Part shown: piece after piece, positions 35,006 through 47,886 of the stretch | Position numbering within the stretch: position 1 is the stretch's first letter | Layout of the letters: each line of letters begins with the position of its first letter | Source of the DNA: Nymphaea colorata | Taxonomy: Eukaryota > Streptophyta > Magnoliopsida > Nymphaeales > Nymphaeaceae | Reading direction: 5' to 3' | DNA length: 64,000 bases | Assembly (NCBI RefSeq): GCF_008831285.2 | Contig: NC_045147.1 | Span: forward strand, 15,726,854 to 15,790,853 | Position numbers and translations under genes: made by a program | Notes under the pieces: generated by a model | What the model was told of the DNA's origin: nothing | Database searches by the model: none | Seen by the model: the letters and a program-made list of their open reading frames with translations, nothing else

Positions 35006-36954
35006 AGGGGCTTTTTTACCCTTATAAAGATCCATCAACTATGTTATTTCATTATCTTTCATAACTAAATTTAGAATGAGAAAAAGAAAAGCAGCAAACT
35101 TCTTTTTTGACTTGTTTTCAGCAGTAACATGTGGCGATTTGTTTTGTAACAAAAACACAAACGGGAGAAATAAAAAATGAATCATGTCTTTCCTTTTATT
35201 TTGCGTTTCTTCTATACATATTTTTCAATTATTTTTGGGGTTCATAACCTTTTGGCCCTTCTAAACAAAAGAGTAGGTATAAAGGCAATTTGCTAATAGT
35301 ACATTAAAAAAATAAAAAAGTGTTTAGTATTTGGGTAAATAACAAATCACGATTCAATTTCTAAAGATTAACAGATAGATACTCAATTTCTGAAAGAAAT
35401 TTTCAAAAACCTGCCCATGAGGCATCAGCAGAAAGACATTCATTGTTGACATAAAATGATAAAACATACCCAGCTGAAAGATAAAAAAATATATTCCATC
35501 AGGAGTGGTTTCTTATTAGAGGTACTTTTGTTGTCATTTTTTTTTATCGAAAATTAAAATTTTTTTTGGGTCAACCGGCATTTCTTTGGTAGTTTACCCA
35601 ACCTTTGAGTGCATGTTTGTTAAAGTTTAAAGATTGAGCACTCAGTTGTAATTTTCTCAGTTATTAGACTTTTTTTTAACTTTTTTAATATTAAATAATT
35701 TATGGTGACGAGCTCTGATCTCAGCTCTAGCTTTCTGGCATGCTGTGGGCACCGACACTCTGCGTCCACGATTTACTTTATATATAAAATAATATATTAA
35801 AATAGAAAATAATTAGTTTGCCGGTGATGAAATCTGACTTCAGCTGTCATTCGTGGCATTCTTATCTCACCGACAATATATATGAAAAATATTTATCCGG
35901 CAGGCAATATTAGTCAGCCGTGTTTGAAATTCCGGCCTGAGAAAAAATTAGAAATGTTTGAAAGTAAATTGCCCCAAATTTTTTTTTTTTATATGGATAG
36001 TTATAGTTTCCTGCTGACTTTTTCCTTTTTAAAAAAAAAAATTGCTAGACTTTGGCATAATGTCAAATACTCAAAATAAATATTATTTAAACAGCTTTTC
36101 CTGTGTTCTTTTCCTAAACCAGAGGAATCAACAAGTAATTTCCAAATCAACTAGATCGGTACATAAGAAACGACTAATGGAAGTGATCGTACCTTCATTC
36201 ACTTGTTTCCGGAAATCATGAGATTAAATATAAATAAATTATGTTTCTAGGTGAATTAGAAGATTGCCAACCAATGTTTAGAAAAGAGTAGAAGTTCTCC
36301 TTCTTCCTTTGAGGTTTAGGACTGTGTCCGTGTTTGATAGGAATGTGGTATTACCTTCTACTTTGTACCATACAGTGTGGTGGGGTGGGAAGATCCTCGG
36401 ATTCAGGGCTGCTTCAGAACCAACCTATATAGTTACTCGCTTTAATTCCAGAATAGCACTTAGTAGAGGCAGAGCTAGAAAATTTTTGTTGCCGGAGTTG
36501 AACTATACTTTCAAACTTTTAATTAGGGCCAAAATATTATTTTTATAATTTTTATATATGTTAAACTCAAATTTATAAAATTTACATGTAAATTTTTGAA
36601 ATTTTACAAATATGAAGGAGGGCGATGGCCCCTACCAACTCCCTGCCTTCTTCTCGTTACCATTATTTGGAGTTCAAAAGAATAACACATATGAGAATTG
36701 AACTAATGACCAAACTTTCACTGAAAAGGTAAAATGACATCAATGGGCCATCTACCTGCCTGCCAATCTCATGAACTAAGGTATGCCCTTGGGGGACACA
36801 ACTTTAAAAGTGAGGTTAATCGAGGAAGTAGCAAAGCTTTGGGTTTACTCGAGATATTTGGTTTAATTGGATCCAAATATTGTCATTGACACATCATTTG
36901 AGCAATTTATTTTTTTGATAATTTTATGAAACATATTTTATATATTCACTTTCT
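35006..36954. other. AT-rich intergenic DNA, no recognised gene
   Basis: Holds homopolymer runs and short TA-rich stretches. Sequences at about 35700-35900 contain two similar phrases (GACGAGCTCTGATCTCAGCT near 35706 and GATGAAATCTGACTTCAGCT near 35826), probably a diverged local duplication. No exon-like frame or RNA gene was recognised. Confidence 0.4.
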
Positions 36955-37095
36955 CGAGCTTAACCGAGCCGAGCCCACTTATCTCCAGCTCCACTCGTTT
37001 AGGTTGTCGAGTTCATTTCTTAACTCAATCTCAACTCGTTGAGTTCAAGCCAAGTTTATCAAGCGAGTTCGAGTCGAGCCCGTTGAATAGCCCTA
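36955..37095. repeat. Short GAGCTC-word tract ending in a hAT-like terminus
   Basis: Words such as CTCGAGCTTAACCGAGCCGAG, CGTTGAGTTCAAG and GAGTTCGAGTCGAGCC fill about 140 bp and end in GAATAGCCCTA, whose reverse complement TAGGGCTATTC is a typical hAT-like end. A partner left end could not be found, so this may be a truncated relative of the elements at 95 and 30589. Confidence 0.5.
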
Positions 37096-37213
37096 GTCTT
37101 GTTTGTATCTTTTGTTCATTTAATTATTTGGATTTTATTAAACCCTGCAAATTTTTGCACCAAGGCGTTGTTAAACCTAATGATTTTTTCTCTATAGTCG
37201 TCGGAGTGCACTT

Positions 37214-37655
37214 AGGTATGTTTATAGGCCAAATTCCAATCAGAACGTATAGTGTATCATATTCTATTTATCGGATATTCATATATTTGTATTCAAAATT
37301 TCACATATGAACAAAAGATAGTTAATATGATATTCGGATTTGATTCTTTTAACACGCAATCTGTGTCCGGTCCGAATCCATCCTTTTATTTTTTTCACCC
37401 GAATCTGACTTTTGAAACAACTGAATCGATCCGCACGATGATATGCACAGAACCCAGTTTCAAAATATATGGATATCACATACAAGATATTCATTTGAAA
37501 TTGAATCTGAATTCAAATGCGATGGGATATTTATTTAAAATTGCATTGAATCCTGATCCAATCCAAAGTCAGTTTCAAAATCCAAATTTAATTTATTTCT
37601 TAATCAGATCCATCTTTTTGGAAGTAGTTCAGTAAAATATCCCATCCAAATCTGA
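37214..37655. repeat. GAATCTGA-word tract, probable relative of the element at 10895
   Basis: About 440 bp of GAATCTGA / TTCAAAT / GGATATT / GAATCCGA words in both orientations. Possible ends are TAGGTATGTTTATAGG on the left and CATTCTA on the right, with outside sequences GTGCACTT and GCACCTTG that resemble each other only with a gap. Long open plus-strand frames here result from the repeat composition and are not a gene. Confidence 0.5.
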
Positions 37656-39712
37656 TCCACCAAGCATTCTAGCACCTTGTTTCTATCATGTTGGCAGAAT
37701 GCATTCTACCCATTTCTTATTGATATCCTGAGAAGCCAATTCAAGAGTGTCATATGTCGAGTTCTGATTACTTCTTGAGTTTTTCTGTTCATCTTTGCTA
37801 AATGACTTTCTAAATAGTTCGAGGCCTTGAAGTTTTGGGGCCAATTACAAAACCTTGTTCATATTAAAAGAGATCTGCTTCTATAAAAATAAAAATAAAT
37901 GCAGAACAACTCTCAAAACATATATAATTAAGTTCTTAAGAGCGTTTCGACCGAATATTGCCAACATGATCATAATATGGAGTCAGCCCCTCGACTACCC
38001 AACAAGAATGAATAAATAAAAATCTGTAGTACATTGCAGGGGCTGAAAATTAATGAATTACATTCGAAGCATTGATCTCATTTTGTGTTAGTTTCAGGGA
38101 AGAAAGAGTTGCATTCTCTTTATGCTGGAACTTCGATCAGCAACTCCATGCACAAGTTGGTAATCTGGATGAACCAATTAGCTTTTTCTATGAGTATCTT
38201 CAACCTCCTCGCCCTGCAGTAACAATTCCCGCTGCATCTGATCCTCATAGTCATGGCAGCTTTTCCACAAGGATCAATAGTTAATCATGAACTACATCAT
38301 CTCTGTACTTTCAGATATTCCTCATACATAATCAATGAAGACATAGTCCGCATCCTCTCCTTTCCCATTTCTTCTTAAATTTGTATCTCCACCACTGAAG
38401 ACTCTCATCGACGGAAGATGCAGTAGGAGCATGCACATTGACTACAAATCTCGATGATATTTTGGTTTCTTTGTATGGGAAGAACAAATTCTCCAGGTAT
38501 TCCTCTATCGATCCGAGTGAAAGTTTCTCCAGGTATTCCTTATTAATCCGAGTGAAAGTTACGTGTGTTGGGTGCACCATGCATGACCAAAGAGAAAGTT
38601 ACATGCGCCAGAGGCACCATGCATAGTAAATGAGAGAAGGATATTTTGGTAATTTTAAAAAAATTCCCCTATAATCTTTTTGTTTATTTTTCATGTTTAC
38701 AAAAAAGTTTTTTTTTTCCAGTGTAAACTAACTAAAGGTATTTTAGTCATTAATTTATGCACCAATATGACACATTTTTGTACTCTGTCAAGAATACCAA
38801 GCTCTCCTATGCATCGTTCCAATTTGGTTGGATGTCTCCGAAGAAGAGTAACAAGCGTCTCCTCGAGAGCCAGTGTCTCTCCATAAAAATTCACTCTCAA
38901 CTTTTATAAAACCAGACATTTTAAACTTTATTAACAAAAAACACCAGCAACTGATCAACCACTTTCTTAACTAAGCACACCGTTGTTCTTCTCCCTTTTT
39001 TCAGGGTGAGCGGTTTTTTCGCCGTCTTGAACAGAGGCCTGGAGCATGCATTGAAACCTTGTATATAGTTCTGATGAGTAGAAGGATTGTGACAATGACC
39101 AAGTGTTTCCTAACACAAGATCCCTTGAAGTAGACCGCCTTGTCATTGTCATGAGTGTGCTACACACCTTAGGCTCATTAAACAAACCATTGTTAGAGGT
39201 GTGGTACACAACATTAAATACATGCACCGTCTGGGTATAATAAACATTGAAGAGAAGTAACTCATACTTTGGCTCTTTTAGCTATGGAGGACCCAATTGA
39301 CTTAAACAAGACTCTTGCATTGTGGACTTGATGATGTAATCAATGTAACATTCTTGACTATGATCCAAGTCTTCCCTGCTGCAAACCACCGAGCATAGGG
39401 ATCCGGTCTCAGATCTGATGAAATCTATGGAGGCCGTTTGAATCTTGTTTCTTGAGTAGTAGATGATCATGTCAAGAACAAGAAGAACAAATGCAGCCTT
39501 GCCTTGAAAGAAGCTGATTTTGATTCAAACAGTTCGTACACTCTACACGAAGCAGAGCGCTATTTCACTTCAACATCACCTGAAATGCTATAATTTGTTT
39601 CGAAAAGATCCGTTCACACTTCACATATGACGCTGCTTGCAAAATATTTCTTGCACTCTCTTGCTCGATCGCTTCCTTGTTTCTGCTTCGTCTTCCCGAT
39701 GGCTGAATAACG
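37656..39712. other. Intergenic DNA upstream of the PPR gene
   Basis: No coding exons recognised. A short duplicated phrase, CTCCAGGTATTCCT(C/T)(T/A)T..ATCCGAGTGAAAGTT, occurs at about 38492-38525 and 38529-38563. The last 150 bp should include the PPR promoter and leader, the latter GA-rich (39742-39770). No TATA box was convincing. Confidence 0.4.
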
Positions 39713-39772
39713 ATGAACCATGATACCTACAAGACCAAGTTGAGAGAGAGAAAGAGAGGGAGGGAGAGAGAA

Positions 39773-41422
39773 ATGAAAAACTCTACCAGAACCCTCCGTC
39801 GCCGTCAGTCCATAAGTCGTTCATTGGTTTCTCCCCGGAAGAATGGCGCTGCCCAATCTGCGCCTAGAACGAACTCGCTCGCCGCAATGGCGGACGACCG
39901 AAGCTCGACGGTGGAAGGCAGAGAGAGACCACCAACTAAGTTCCTCACCCACGAAACCACCATCAAGCTCATCAGGAACGAACGCGACCCGCAAAGAGCC
40001 CTGGACGTCTTCAACAAGTCCAAGTCCCAGAGAGGCTTCAGCCACAACCACTCCACTTACTTCACCATCCTCGACAAGCTCGCCAGGGCCAAGAAATTCA
40101 ACGCCGTCGACGGCATAATCAAGCAGATGTCCTTCGAATCTTGCAGGTTCCACGAGTCCATCTTCCTCAACCTCATGGCCCATTACTCGAGCTCTTCCCT
40201 CCCTGAGAAGATCTTCGACTCCTTCTACCTCATCCAACCCTTTATAAGACAACGCCCCTCGGTCAGGGCTCTCAGCACCAGCCTCAACCTGTTGCTGGAG
40301 TGCCATCGCTTCGACCTCGCCCAGCGGATCCTCTCGGACATGCCCAACCTCAAGCTGGCACCCAACACCTGCATCTTCAACATCGTGCTCAAGTACCACT
40401 GCAGGAAACGCGACCTTGATGCCGCTTTTGGGGTGCTAGAACAGATGAGGCGGAAGAAATGCGCTCCCAACGTCATCACCTACTCCACCATGATGGCTGG
40501 CCTCTGTGACGCCGGCAGGCTGAAGGATGCCGTCCAAATGTTTGAGGAAATGATCAAGGGCAAGATACTGCCGGATCAGATGACGTACAACGTGCTGATT
40601 TCCGGGTTCTGCCGATCGGCGAACGTCGACGGCGCGAAGAGGATTATGGATTTTATGAGGAAGAATGGGTGCAACCCAAATGTGTATAACTACTCGGCCT
40701 TGTTGAATGGGCTGTGCAAGGATGGAAGAGTGGACGAGGCAATGTCGATGTTTGAAGAGATGAGGAGCTCCGGCTGTAAGCTTGACGCTGTGAGCTATAC
40801 CACGTTGATCAGCTGTCTGTGTAGAACGGGGAGGATCGATCAGGCCATGGCGATGGTGGGAGAGATGAAGGAGAGAAACTGCAAGGTCGATACAGTTATG
40901 GTTAACGTGTTGATTGGAGGATTGTGCAGAGAGAGCAGATTCGACGATGCGATGGACATTGTGGAAAAGATGCCTCGTGAGGGCGTGAGGTTGAACAAGG
41001 GGAGTTACAGGATCTTGCTGAACTTCTTGTGCCGGGAAATGGAGATGGACAAGGGGATGGTCCTCTTGGGATTAATGCTCGAAAGAGGCGTTTTGCCGCA
41101 CTACGCAACTTCGAACGACCTCTTGATCGCTCTCTGCAAACTGGGCAGGCCTGTTGATGCTACAAACGCGCTGTATTGTCTAGCAGAGCGAGGATTTGTT
41201 CCTGAAATTGATTCTTGGGCTCCATTGGTGGAGTTGGTCTGTAAGGAAAGGAAACTCGTCAAGGCCTTTGAACTTTTAGACGATTTGGTTTCAGCTAAGC
41301 TCGCGTTCTGCTGGCAGCATCAGATTGGAGATTCAGGGACCTTTTCACCTGATGGCCAGTCGGACGCATGTTTGGAGCCTCAGCTCCATGCACGACACTT
41401 TCCTGTCTTGCCAACATGGTAA
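39773..41422 (+). CDS. P-class pentatricopeptide repeat protein, At5g18475-like, single exon
   Basis: Predicted 549-aa organelle RNA-binding protein. It has about a dozen tandem 35-residue PPR motifs; the best run is from about residue 205 to 520, with each motif carrying the NVxTYSTMMAGLCxAGRLxDAVxMFEEM pattern. No DYW/E extension follows, so it is P class and is expected to bind and stabilise or process organelle transcripts. The leader MKNSTRTLRRRQSISRSL is Arg/Ser-rich without acids, as in mitochondrial or plastid presequences. An ATG 60 nt upstream (39713) is in frame but adds only GA-repeat residues, so 39773 is preferred. Family matches to At5g18475 as I remember it run from the HE(T/S)AI/L..ERDPQ region through ERKL..FELLD.LVS. 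There the Arabidopsis protein ends, whereas this one adds about 40 residues (KLAFCWQHQ to LPTW). Confidence 0.9.
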   Translation: MKNSTRTLRRRQSISRSLVSPRKNGAAQSAPRTNSLAAMADDRSSTVEGRERPPTKFLTHETTIKLIRNERDPQRALDVFNKSKSQRGFSHNHSTYFTILDKLARAKKFNAVDGIIKQMSFESCRFHESIFLNLMAHYSSSSLPEKIFDSFYLIQPFIRQRPSVRALSTSLNLLLECHRFDLAQRILSDMPNLKLAPNTCIFNIVLKYHCRKRDLDAAFGVLEQMRRKKCAPNVITYSTMMAGLCDAGRLKDAVQMFEEMIKGKILPDQMTYNVLISGFCRSANVDGAKRIMDFMRKNGCNPNVYNYSALLNGLCKDGRVDEAMSMFEEMRSSGCKLDAVSYTTLISCLCRTGRIDQAMAMVGEMKERNCKVDTVMVNVLIGGLCRESRFDDAMDIVEKMPREGVRLNKGSYRILLNFLCREMEMDKGMVLLGLMLERGVLPHYATSNDLLIALCKLGRPVDATNALYCLAERGFVPEIDSWAPLVELVCKERKLVKAFELLDDLVSAKLAFCWQHQIGDSGTFSPDGQSDACLEPQLHARHFPVLPTW

Positions 41423-44400
41423 TGAACTTGTCGATACCTTCACGTCGACGAGCGATGAAGCGAACAGAACTTCCTAGTATACGGCTACATGCCCATTGGT
41501 TACAACCTGTTGCTGTTCTTGCTGCATGGGATATCAACAAGGTATGTGATTTCATGAGAACATGGTTTGTAAAGCACCAAGTCCAGTACAGACCCTGCTT
41601 TCTATTGTGGCAATGTCCAACATCACAGTGGATAGACGAAATTGATTTACTAGTATTTGCTGAGGAAACTGCAAAATGAATCATGGCACCTGTGCTTGCT
41701 GGAACTTAGTTTCTAGCTTTTTGGCTCTAAAGCTTTTTGGACTTGGAGATGGTGCCCTTTGCCCAAACTTTCTCCCAAAATTCAACGCCTTCTTAATTGC
41801 ATACAAGCGGAGCCAAGCCACAGAAGATTCTCTGCTCTATTAAAGGAAGTAATACTTGGACCTCAAACAGCCATGAAATCCAGTCAAAATCTGAAGAATT
41901 TAGACTTTTCATTGCAACCTCAGGAAAAAACAAATTTCATGTCTTATGGAATCAATTCGCATCTGTTATTGGGGAGATACGGCAATGGAATTTCATTACT
42001 CGACCTACATCAGTTCATATGCTTGCAACGGCCCCATTGTAGAGTACCCATCTGCATGATCCTCACTTTCATGGGTTAATGGAGGACCTGTATGGTACCT
42101 CCAGTTGCTCCAGCGAGGGTTCAAAAGTAGATTTCTTCACCACAAAACAGAAAAGCAATCAGCTGATTCAATGAAATTAGAAAATAACGCCCGTTTTTTC
42201 TAGATACAAGAAACAACATGCATAAGTTCAGCAAATTCATTGGTAACCTTTCAAGCTCAATTCGCAAAAAGGAAGAAAACAAGCTGCTTTTATGCCAGAA
42301 AAAGACTGAGGTGGCTACATGGCAGGCAATGCTAGGCAATTACTAGCATAATCCAAATTGTTATTGTGGAACTCTACTTCCAGAACATGGCAGAATGCTG
42401 GATTGAAAAGGTCTGATCCTTGTAGGCTTCATTTGTCTCCTATAACCTTTGAAGTTCCGGCTTCTTGATCCTGACGCTTATCAGGTGGACGATTTTTCTG
42501 CAGCGGAGAATTGGGCTGCAGTTAACATGCTAATGAAAAGCCAAGATTTGCTAACAATATTATCAGCCGCTGTTTGTGTCTTAAAGGTACCTTCACAAGC
42601 TTTTCCTCTCGAATTCCAGAAAATGGAAGAAATTTTGGTGGACTTGGCTGATTTCTTTCTGGTGGCTGTGTATTTGGGAAGCTAGATGCTCTTGTTTTAG
42701 AGCTTCTCAATTCCATCTTTACTGATTCTCTCGTGTTTTAATTATGTACCTTCGCTTTGATGTCTTTCTTTCTGGTCTGCTACGAGGCAATTAGCTCAAT
42801 AGTCATGTCTTCAAGTATAAACCAGTAAAGAACTCAACTACAAGAAACTGGCTGAAGTTGGAAAATAACTTGATCAACATGATCAGAAATAAATGGGATG
42901 AATAAAAATTATCAGATTGTTGTTTCTCCTTTCTCTCTTTCTCTCTCTCTCTCTCTCACTCTTATCTCCGGCGCCGGACGGGCCTCCGGTGCTGAGCATT
43001 GGCATCAAGTATGTCTCTCTCTTTGAGGCCAATATTGGACCAACTTAAATTCAAACAGGGAGGGAAGCGATAAAAATGGCCGATAAGTATGGACACCATC
43101 TGAGCCCACATGGACTCTGTCATGGTGTGAGTGTGAATCAAACGCAGTATATGCCTACCAAGGCAACAAGCAACATGCCTGGGTGCAGTTTTGAGAAGTA
43201 TCCATGCTTGGTCAAGAAATACATTTTCAAAGGCACGCCTGCTTTAGTTTAAATGAGTTTATCATAGCCAAATCATCGTTAGACAAAGTAAAATGACTTC
43301 ATCGCTCGTAATTTTTTTGCTTTCATAAATTTGTGAAGGTTGCTTGCTTTAGAGAATTTTGCAAAACCTAGGCTTAAGTATGAAAGTATTTTTTGAAAGT
43401 TAGGTGTACATTTGAAAATTTTTTTAAACCTTAAGCATGTTAGCGATAATTTTCATGAAACTTATCTACATTTCTACAATTTTTCTCATTTACATATTGA
43501 TACCACTTAAAAATTTAAAATATATTATTAGTGCCCCTTAGCGAGAAATTTATGTCTCCTACCCTCTTTCAAGACCTCTTCAAATCAACTTGAAAATATC
43601 CAACCCGATCTTGGGGATGTGTATGTGCATACTATTACTTCTAGATATTGTAATAGCTAAGTTAATTGGTCCTTTATTGGGAAATATCTGGATATTCACA
43701 TCATGGCAGTTCTTCTTTTGAGGAGATTTTTTCATGAGAATATATTAAAGGAAGAAAGAAGGGAAGAGGCAGCAAGGATATTGAACAATGAAAGAACTTT
43801 GTTGTTTGGAAATGCTGGCCTCACGTATCTTATCCGAAGGGCTATTTGTTTCAAATGGCCGGCTGTAGACAGATGAGTTATTTATCAGCACCTGCAACAT
43901 TGGCCTTCTCATTGATTGAGATATTGTCCCCCTTATTTTGTCTCCTGTTCTTCGAAATAATGTCTTATTGAGCTGATGAACTCGTGTCCCGATGTCACCA
44001 TCGATGTTAAAAACGGTTTCTCGATCGAAGCTGGACAAAAGAATTTAGGAGAGTTGATCGGTTAGATTGTTTGAACCACTTTGGATTGCTTGTGAGTTGG
44101 ATGAGATTAATAATTATAATTTTAAAGTAAAAGCAGAAATAAGAAAATATAAAAAATTTGATAGAAAACCAACAAACTTGCTAATAATATGACAATCAAA
44201 ACTGATTTTTTTTTTTTTATAAATATTTCAGGTGAACAGGAAGTCAGAGTTATCTAGTTCATTCATAAGGGATGATTGAGAGGAAAACAAAAAGAAAAAA
44301 GTGAAACTAAATCATTTTTTTTCATTTAATCATCATCAGGTTGGTGTCCCTTCATGTCCATTAGTTTTAGAGTCAAAATTCAAAGACTCATATATAGAAA

Positions 44401-47400
44401 GTGGGTAGCAATGTATGCTAATCCTCATAGTTTTTAAAAAGTCTTTTGAAGATCTTTAAAAACTCTATGAGTCAAATGTTTATAGCAATGGAAGCAAACT
44501 GGATTTGGGTAGGTTAACCAGTGTATGGAACACAAAACTGAACTTAAATTTTTTGCATGTAACTGGAATCTAAATTGGATTTTTTGCACGTAACAACAAA
44601 AATGATCACATAACTGCCCAGACTGAATATTCATTGGAGTCAGCAAAAAAAAAAATCCTTTACTGAATTTAAATTGGATTGGAAATCAAATCCTCCTTCT
44701 CTTATCAGATTTTCTTGATCGCGCTTCAAACTTGAATTTCAAAATAGAAATATAAATCGTCGACGTCCCCAATTGTTCCTTGAAACCTGATCATCGCCAT
44801 ATCAATGCTTTAGGCTTCTTGAATATCTATTTTTTCCTTTTCTTGGGTGAGAGAGTTGAAATAAAATTTGGGTTCTGACTTAGGATGAGTCTAAAGTACT
44901 CATGGTTAGAATAAACTTCTGCAATAATAATTAATCACTTGTTCATGGAAGGTTGGAGATGCAATAAGGATGCAAAACACAATTGCATTGATTTTGATGT
45001 AGCGTGTTAAAGTGGATTTTGCTACATTATGCCCAAGTTAGTGTTATGCACAATCTGGCCTAAATGACATCTGGTATCTTTCTACATCACATCACATGTC
45101 TTATTCTTTCATTTTGTTTAGTTTATTTTAACTTTTTCTTCTTTATTTTCCTTTTTTTTTAAGTAGCAGTGAAGCATTTGTCGGATTATAAACATATCCA
45201 CCCTCATATCCCAATTCTCACCGAAAAAATAAGAAAATACGAGATAAAATCCATGGGAGTCATTGATATGCAAGTTTGGTACAACCTATCAATATCAATA
45301 TTGCACATCACCTGTCAACTTGCTCTGTTAAAGTCTCGTCATCACTCAATTTTTTCCTATCAATGTTCCAAAGCAGCTTGGAGAAGCTTCCCTTCTTTGG
45401 GTACTTAGAACACTTTGTTAATATTTCTTGATTTGGTTTCAATATTTGGGGCATCTTCATGACCATTCATGGAATGCGACTCATTGGCAGTGAAAACAAT
45501 AACAAACTATTCTACTAAACTCCTTAATCTTTAAGGCAAACTGATCCTGAAATATTGTCGAATGTTGTTTTATGAATCTGCTTTAATTTTTGAGATAGAT
45601 TCACCTCAATTTAAATAGAGAAATTTGTTACTGTTCTCGTTCGTTACCAAATTGTTGCTGTTTTTAAGAGCCATAGATTTAAGATTAGGTTCTCTGTCCT
45701 CCAATCTTAAATCCGATTTTTTCTCAATGCATAAAGGCAAAACACAAATTTCAAGTGCCGACATAAGATCCTTAGTTTGATAAACCACGGATTTTTTTTG
45801 CCACATCGGCAAAAACATGCCACACGAGACCCACATCAGAATTATAAATTCTAAATTTGAAGTAAACAAATGCCCCCTAAGAGATTTTGCAAGTCATTAA
45901 TAGCTGACAATTTGGGAGAACACTTAATAAATTTATAGACTCCTTGGTTTCCCTTTACGAGCCCAATAGCTATTGAAGACATTTCTTAGACAGCACTTGG
46001 AAGCAACTCATGGACACGCCTCTTGGAGGCAATGACAAGTCTCAGTTGAATTTTAGGTAGAAAACTTGCAGCCGCAGGACCAAACACACATCCACATGGC
46101 TTCTACCAAAGAAGAAAGGACGCGAACCACCTAACATGCCATGGCTCTGCCAGTCTTCCTGTTCTTCGCCATGATCTAAAAGCCAACTACGGCACAGAAA
46201 AATCGAAGTTGCCAAAGCCAACTTACTTGGTTGGTAGCCATGGAAGCTATGAAACTTAATTCCACAGAAGCGTTTATGATGTTGATGCTTCCTGCCGAAT
46301 CTGTAATGCGACTTTGCAAACTTTTCCTAACTGTATTCCTTTTCTCATTTTGTTTTTCTTCGTTTCGTTCCAAATGGATCAGTCGCAATCGACTGGTAGA
46401 TACATGAAAAGTCTAAATCTGATCACAGTTAATGACAAGTTCATGCATTTTTATGTAACTATGATAAACTGTCAATCGTGATTCAAGTAATTAAAAAAAT
46501 TACAGAACTTGTTCGTCGCGCAGGACCAACTACAAATATAAATATTATAAAGAATTCTAATCGAGAGGCTGAAAATATTATGTTCTATCACATGGCTGAC
46601 ATTTTTTTTTTTGTTGATTAAAAAAAGCTTGAAAATCTCTGGGCTACACATGGATTGGACGTGGGGAGCAAACGCCAGATGAAGATAGCGCGTCGGCAGT
46701 TTTTGAAAGAACTAGCGGCAAGAAATTTGGCAAGTTGCAGAAGGAGAGCAAGATGATGTCGGGGAAATTTGGCGAGATATTTTGGAAGATAAACTTTTAC
46801 CTGTGTTTGATATGATATTATCGGATCCCAAGGGCATGCGTTCGTGCATCTGAAATCTGAAATTCATTCTTTGTTCAACCATAAATCCATGGGACCTGAA
46901 ATCCGGAAGTATTAATCAAAACCCAGTTTTAACCATGAAAGGAGCGATTTTGACCGGAAGAAGGAAGGTGGCCCGAAAACAACCGGTCCGTCAAAATCAC
47001 AAAGAAAAAAAAAAAATTAGTTTTTCTTTGCTACATTCGTCCCGCACTTATTGTTATTGCCATTTAGAAGGCCCGCATTTTATGTTGTGAAACAATGAAA
47101 CCATTCTCTTACTTAAATGACACAAGATTCATTAAGTAAAAGAATGAGTCACAAGAATGACTAACCAAAATTCACATTGTAGAAAAGTTTCCTTGCAAGT
47201 TTTATATATTTTTTTAACAAATACTTGAGAGAAGCCACATTGAACCGGCTTGTTTGGAGCCTAAAACTCTTGTAGTTGATTGCATGTGTCGCGTTTTCTA
47301 AAAAGGTATGTGTTTCTAAGATTTGAACCAACGACTAGTCACCTACTAACTAACTGTTGTTTGAATCAAATGCATCAAACATTTGAAGATAGCTTAACTT

Positions 47401-47700
47401 TCTTACAAGTTACCCAATTCAGGTAGGGACTTTTTGTTCACAAGTAGTAAGGTTTCAAGCTTATTTTGTTAATGGAAAAATAGAAACTTACATCTCTTGA
47501 AAAAACAAAAGTTGGTACGAATTTGTCATGAAGAACACAAGGATAAGATCAAGATGTCATTTGTCAGACGCGGGCAAAGAAGAAATCACGGAATCGGACG
47601 CCAGAAGCGGGCAAAGCTTCCGCTGGCTTCAGACAAATCTCATCTATGAGAGAGAGAGGAAATCAGATTCGCAGACATAAACAGCGGAAACCCGTGCTTT
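41423..47700. other. Region between the PPR and PGI genes
   Basis: The first 1.5 kb may be a long, possibly spliced PPR 3' UTR: a strong donor-like AAG/GTATGTG at about 41540, an acceptor-like TTTCTGCAG near 42500, and AATAAA at 42888-42893 with a second near 42900. This is inference only. A (CT)n run at about 42938-42958 precedes a GC-rich inverted patch (CCGGCGCCGG near 42968). The remainder is AT-rich with scattered short frames and no recognisable domain or RNA gene. Sequences at 45540-45660 share phrases (GAATCTGCTT, AAATTTGTTACTGTT) with the element at 32960. Confidence 0.4.
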
Positions 47701-47719
47701 CTCTTTCCATCCCTCTCTC

Positions 47720-47727
47720 TATATATA
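47720..47727 (+). promoter_or_regulatory. Probable TATA box of the PGI gene
   Basis: TATATATA follows a CT run, 160 bp before the PGI start codon, leaving a leader of about 130 nt for a start about 30 bp downstream. Position and sequence fit a plant TATA box; no other candidate this clear is nearby. Confidence 0.45.
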
Positions 47728-47886
47728 CAGATGTAAAGGAAGAATGGTTTTGTTGATGTGAACTGAACCATGAGAGAGGGATAAGATCAGTTATTTTCTC
47801 CGCCCGTCGTCACCTATATTAAGGGCTGCCCTTTCTGAATCTCTGACTCTTCCCTCCATTTTGCTTTGCCTGCCCTCGATCAACCA

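Noticed and set aside
37083..37635. Overlapping plus-strand frames of 75 and 127 codons
   Set aside because: They follow the GAATCTGA-word tract; the repeated Asn/Ser/Phe composition reflects the word.
39821..40399. Minus-strand open frame of 192 codons
   Set aside because: Antisense to the PPR gene in a GC-rich stretch; no recognisable protein.
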